Assembly: GCA_016870675.1 (NCBI GenBank)
Contig: VGAU01000083.1
Location: 1-7,466, forward strand
DNA length: 7,466 nt
DNA from: Actinomycetota bacterium
Lineage (GTDB): Bacteria > Actinomycetota > Humimicrobiia > Humimicrobiales > Humimicrobiaceae
Reading direction: 5' to 3'
Position numbers and translations under genes: made by a program. Position 1 is the first letter of the stretch; each line of letters begins with the position of its first letter. Positions 4,902 through 7,466 of the stretch are shown piece by piece. The notes beneath the pieces are model-generated. The model saw nothing but the letters and a program-made list of their open reading frames with translations. It ran no database searches and was not told the origin of the DNA.

Positions 4902-6281
4902 ATGATTAAAGATGGAAAATCTAATTATGATGCAATAGTTATAGGTGCAGGGCATGCAGGCTGCGAAGCAGCCCTGGCCTCTGCAAGAAATGGTGCAGGA
5001 ACCCTTCTAATATCAATAAACATGGATAGCATAGCTCTTATGCCATATAGTAGCGCAGTGGGTGGTTTTGGAAGAGGACAACTTATAAGGGAGATAGATG
5101 TTTTAGGTGGAGAGATTTCAAGAAATATTGATAAAAATTATATTTATATGAGAACAGCCACTAGCACAGAAGATCCAGCCATAAGAACACTGGAGGCTGT
5201 GGTTGATAAGAGGAGATATTCTTTATCAATGAAAGAAGTCCTGGAGAACCAGAATAATTTGTATTTAAGGCAGGGGCTTGTAGTAGGTATAGAAGGAAGC
5301 GGAAAGAAATATAATTTATATACCAGTGATGGAATTGCTTACTGCTGCAAATCTATTGTTATATGCACCGGGACTTTCCTGGGAGCAAAAATATTTTGGG
5401 GAGGAAATGTAATTGAGGCAGGAAGACAGGGTGAGATATGTTCCAAAAAGCTTCTGGTTAGTTTAGAAAATTTAGGTTTTAAATTTGGCAGGTTAAAGAA
5501 TTATACCGCTCCTCTAATAGATAGAAAATCAATCAATGTAAAAGTTTTAGAAAAACAATCATATGACAAGCATCCTCAAATGTTTTCATATGAAAATAAT
5601 TTTGATGGGAGGAGTCAGTTATATAGTTACATAACCAATGCTGGTAAAGACTGTACAAGATATATTTTAAAAAGTATAAATAAAAAAGAATCCAGTAGTT
5701 GTCAGATTAAATCAGAAACAACAGAGGACTGCTTTCCGATTGAGGATAAAGTTTTAAAGTTTGAAGATAAAAAAGGTTATATGATTTCTATACTTCCAGT
5801 AGGCAGGGATACAAATGAAGTATACCTGAAGGGACTTGAAACTGCATTATCCGAAGAAATACAGGTTGGAATGTTAAAAAAAATTAAAGGCCTTAAAGAC
5901 GCAGAAATAACAAGGCCTGGCTATGGTGTAGAGTATAACTATTTATTGCCCTTTCAATTAACCAGTAACCTGGAAAGTAAAAAATTTAGTGGGATTTTTT
6001 TTGCCGGTCATATAAATGGAACAAATGGTTACGAAGAATCTGCAGCACAGGGAATAGTTGCTGGACTGGCTGCTTCTAGAAAGTCAAAAAATCTTGATAG
6101 TATTATTATAAGAAGAGAGGATGGATACATAGGCGTGCTTATTAGCGATTTGGTAGTTAAGGGTGTAAATGAACCATACAGGATGTTAGTCTCTAGAAAT
6201 GAATATAGTTTTTACCACAGGCATGATAATGCTGATATAAGGATGCTAAAATTTTTAGAAAAATTAGGGGAGAAAAGATAA
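4902..6281 (+). CDS. Short MnmG-like FAD-dependent protein (divergent mnmG paralogue)
   Basis: This intact 459-residue paralogue sits beside canonical mnmG. It keeps the N-terminal FAD-binding Rossmann motif (GAGHAGCEAALAS, 15-27), the GGFGRGQLIREIDVLGG segment, CTGTFLG, the EVYLKGLETALS and TRPGYGVEYNYLLPFQL segments, and the flavin-binding FFAGHINGTNGYEESAAQG (367-383). It differs at functional sites. The first catalytic cysteine (MPCNP in MnmG) is Tyr49 in MPYSS, TGTPPR is replaced by NYTAPL (200-205), and KGPAVQALRAQ is degraded to EDPAIRTLEAV. The second catalytic cysteine is kept (C277) but in a changed setting (CFPIEDK for CPSIEDK). The protein ends soon after HDNADIRM, so the C-terminal helical domain of about 150-170 residues that binds MnmE and tRNA is absent. 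It is probably not a working MnmG; the role is unknown. TrmFO has a similar length, but the motifs are MnmG-like. ATG 4902 has no clear Shine-Dalgarno. parS lies 26 bp upstream. Confidence 0.85.
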   Translation: MIKDGKSNYDAIVIGAGHAGCEAALASARNGAGTLLISINMDSIALMPYSSAVGGFGRGQLIREIDVLGGEISRNIDKNYIYMRTATSTEDPAIRTLEAVVDKRRYSLSMKEVLENQNNLYLRQGLVVGIEGSGKKYNLYTSDGIAYCCKSIVICTGTFLGAKIFWGGNVIEAGRQGEICSKKLLVSLENLGFKFGRLKNYTAPLIDRKSINVKVLEKQSYDKHPQMFSYENNFDGRSQLYSYITNAGKDCTRYILKSINKKESSSCQIKSETTEDCFPIEDKVLKFEDKKGYMISILPVGRDTNEVYLKGLETALSEEIQVGMLKKIKGLKDAEITRPGYGVEYNYLLPFQLTSNLESKKFSGIFFAGHINGTNGYEESAAQGIVAGLAASRKSKNLDSIIIRREDGYIGVLISDLVVKGVNEPYRMLVSRNEYSFYHRHDNADIRMLKFLEKLGEKR

Positions 6282-6323
6282 GGCAATAAAAATCATAAAA
6301 AAATATAAAATAACAGGGATCAA

Positions 6324-6339
6324 TGTTTCACGTGAAACA
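6324..6339. promoter_or_regulatory. parS: parS site 2 (ParB-binding palindrome)
   Basis: The same TGTTTCACGTGAAACA palindrome as at 4860-4875, extended here to 18 bp by a flanking A/T pair. It lies in the 98-bp spacer between the two mnmG copies, 56 bp before the second start, so each copy is preceded by its own parS. Confidence 0.93.
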
Positions 6340-6379
6340 TAAAATCATTTATTGGATAAGTTAAGGAAGTAAAAGTAAT

Positions 6380-7466
6380 ATGGATTATGACGTAATAGTT
6401 GTAGGTGCCGGACATGCGGGCTGTGAAGCTGCCCTGGCATCAGCAAGGTTAGGATTAAAAACTCTAGTTTTAACCATTAATGTGGATAAAATTGCTTTAA
6501 TGCCCTGCAACCCATCAATAGGCGGATTGGGAAAAAGCCAGCTTGTTAGAGAAATAGATGCAATTGGCGGACAGATGGCAAAGACTACTAATAAAACTCT
6601 AATACAGATTAAAATTCTAAACATAAGAAAAGGTCCAGCAGTCCAGGCTCTCAGAGCTCAAATAGATAAAAAGGAGTATGAAATCGAAATGAAGAGAGTC
6701 CTTGAGAATACTAAAAAATTAACTCTAAGGCAGGGTACAGTGGATAAAATATTGGTAAAGGACGGCGCTGCAGTTGGCGTAGGGATAGAAAGCGGTCTAT
6801 TATTTGGTGGGAAAGCAGTAATAATAACCACAGGCACTTTTTTAGGGGAAGGATAATCATTGGTGAAAAGGATTATCCAGCCGGGCGTATGGGTGAGTAT
6901 CCTGCAATAAATTTAACAAAAAATTTAATCAGTCTTGGTTTCAAAATAAGTAGATTCCAAACAGCAACTCCTCCAAGGGTCGATAAAAAAACAGTAAACT
7001 TTTCAAAAACAGAGGTGCAGTATGGAGATAAGCAACCCTTAAGCTTTTCTTTTTGGGATGAGGAGAAGATTTACGAAAGCATTAAGTGTCATTTGACCTA
7101 TACTAATGAAAAAACTCATAAAATCATTGCGGAAAACATAGAAAAATCTCCTATAAAGTCCGGGATGGTTGATACACATGGTCCAAGACATTGCCCATCT
7201 ATTGATAGAAAAGTAATTAATTTCCCCGAAAAGAAAAGGCATCCGGTTTTTATTGAGCCTGAGGGTACTTATACTAACGAAATGTATCTCCAGGGGCTTA
7301 CTACCAGTATGCCTGTGATAATACAGCAGAAGATAATAAATACTGTAGAGGGACTGGAAAACGCAAGGATAACAAGACCGGGTTACGCCGTAGAATATGA
7401 CTATATAATTCCCAGCCAATTAAATTTTACTCTGGAATCAAAAATAATAGAGAATTTATATTTTGC
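6380..7466 (+). CDS. mnmG: tRNA uridine-5-carboxymethylaminomethyl modification enzyme MnmG, split by a -1 frameshift, 3' end outside window
   Basis: MnmG is the FAD-binding partner of MnmE in U34 tRNA modification. This copy has the canonical features: MDYDVIVVGAGHAGCEAALA (FAD site), catalytic C43 in MPCNPSIGGLGKSQ, KGPAVQALRAQIDKKEY, TATPPRVD, the second catalytic cysteine in GPRHCPSID (C272 in the rebuilt protein), LTYTNEKTH, and EPEGTYTNEMYLQGL to RPGYAVEYDYIIPSQL. The start at 6380 has AAGGA at 6363-6367. The first frame runs to TAA 6854-6856 (158 codons). The remaining protein continues in the -1 frame from AGG 6844 to the window end without a stop. Joining after Leu155 gives GTFLRGRIIIG, matching the family with no gap. 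The break is a T_TTT_TTA heptamer with a downstream stem-loop. It may be programmed frameshifting, a real mutation, or an assembly indel. The C-terminal third lies beyond the window. Confidence 0.88.
6838..6878 (+). promoter_or_regulatory. Candidate -1 ribosomal frameshift signal in mnmG
   Basis: The slippery heptamer T_TTT_TTA (6838-6844) is in the correct phase with the upstream frame (ACT TTT TTA). A 6-nt spacer GGGGAA (6845-6850) follows, then a perfect 8-bp stem GGATAATC (6851-6858) / GATTATCC (6871-6878) with a 12-nt loop. The upstream-frame stop TAA (6854-6856) lies inside the first arm. No Shine-Dalgarno-like stimulator is seen 10-14 nt before the heptamer. The arrangement fits known -1 signals such as the U_UUU_UUA type; function here is inferred. 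Confidence 0.5.

Noticed and set aside
6323..6364. Small 13-codon frame starting MFHVKH inside parS site 2
   Set aside because: MFHVK is what parS encodes in this frame and does start real genes elsewhere, but here it stops after 13 codons and AGGGA is only 3 nt from the ATG.
6380..6856. Reading the second mnmG as a simple 158-residue pseudogene
   Set aside because: The remaining sequence is intact and well conserved in the -1 frame, and the join falls precisely on a slippery heptamer, so a frameshift or indel explains it better than decay.
7039..7419. Open frame of 126 codons on the reverse strand
   Set aside because: It is antisense to the second half of mnmG, which shows conserved MnmG motifs in the + strand frame.

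Overview
This AT-rich window carries the conserved gene block found beside the replication origin in many bacteria, on the + strand: rpmH (L34) - rnpA (RNase P protein) - yidD - yidC - jag - mnmE - mnmG. Two perfect 16-bp parS palindromes (ParB sites) and a cluster of DnaA-box-like 9-mers upstream of rpmH support an origin-proximal location. Gene order, base composition and the presence of Jag suggest a low-GC Firmicutes-type anaerobe or a deep-branching low-GC lineage such as Atribacterota. The lineage is an inference that I could not test.

Layout. Positions 1-484 (minus strand) hold the start of a GHKL/histidine-kinase-fold ATPase, where many relatives have dnaA. Positions 485-1061 are non-coding: a 17-nt direct repeat and DnaA-box-like sites (560-739), a sigma70-type promoter (880-908), and two potential hairpins in the rpmH leader. 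rpmH is followed, in the same reading frame after its stop, by rnpA, which has no ATG, GTG or TTG start. yidD, yidC and jag follow. A terminator (3319-3343) closes that transcription unit, and a new promoter (3357-3384) starts the tRNA-modification unit mnmE - mnmG-like - mnmG.

The most unusual part is 4860-7466. The parS-mnmG unit appears twice in tandem. The first copy is an intact 459-residue MnmG-like flavoprotein. It has lost one of the two catalytic cysteines, the TPPR motif and the whole C-terminal helical domain that binds MnmE. The second copy is the canonical MnmG but is split by a frameshift after codon 155. The break lies exactly on T_TTT_TTA, followed by a 6-nt spacer and a perfect 8-bp stem, which is the textbook layout of a -1 programmed ribosomal frameshift. 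A -1 slip rebuilds the conserved GTFLRGRIIIG segment without gap or insertion. A homopolymer indel in the assembly or a real mutation remains the main alternative.

Functional links: L34 and RnpA serve translation and tRNA maturation. YidD, YidC and Jag serve membrane-protein insertion and envelope biology. MnmE and MnmG together install cmnm5 or nm5 groups on U34 of certain tRNAs. The parS sites load ParB for origin segregation. The usual downstream genes (rsmG, parA, parB) would lie past the right edge.
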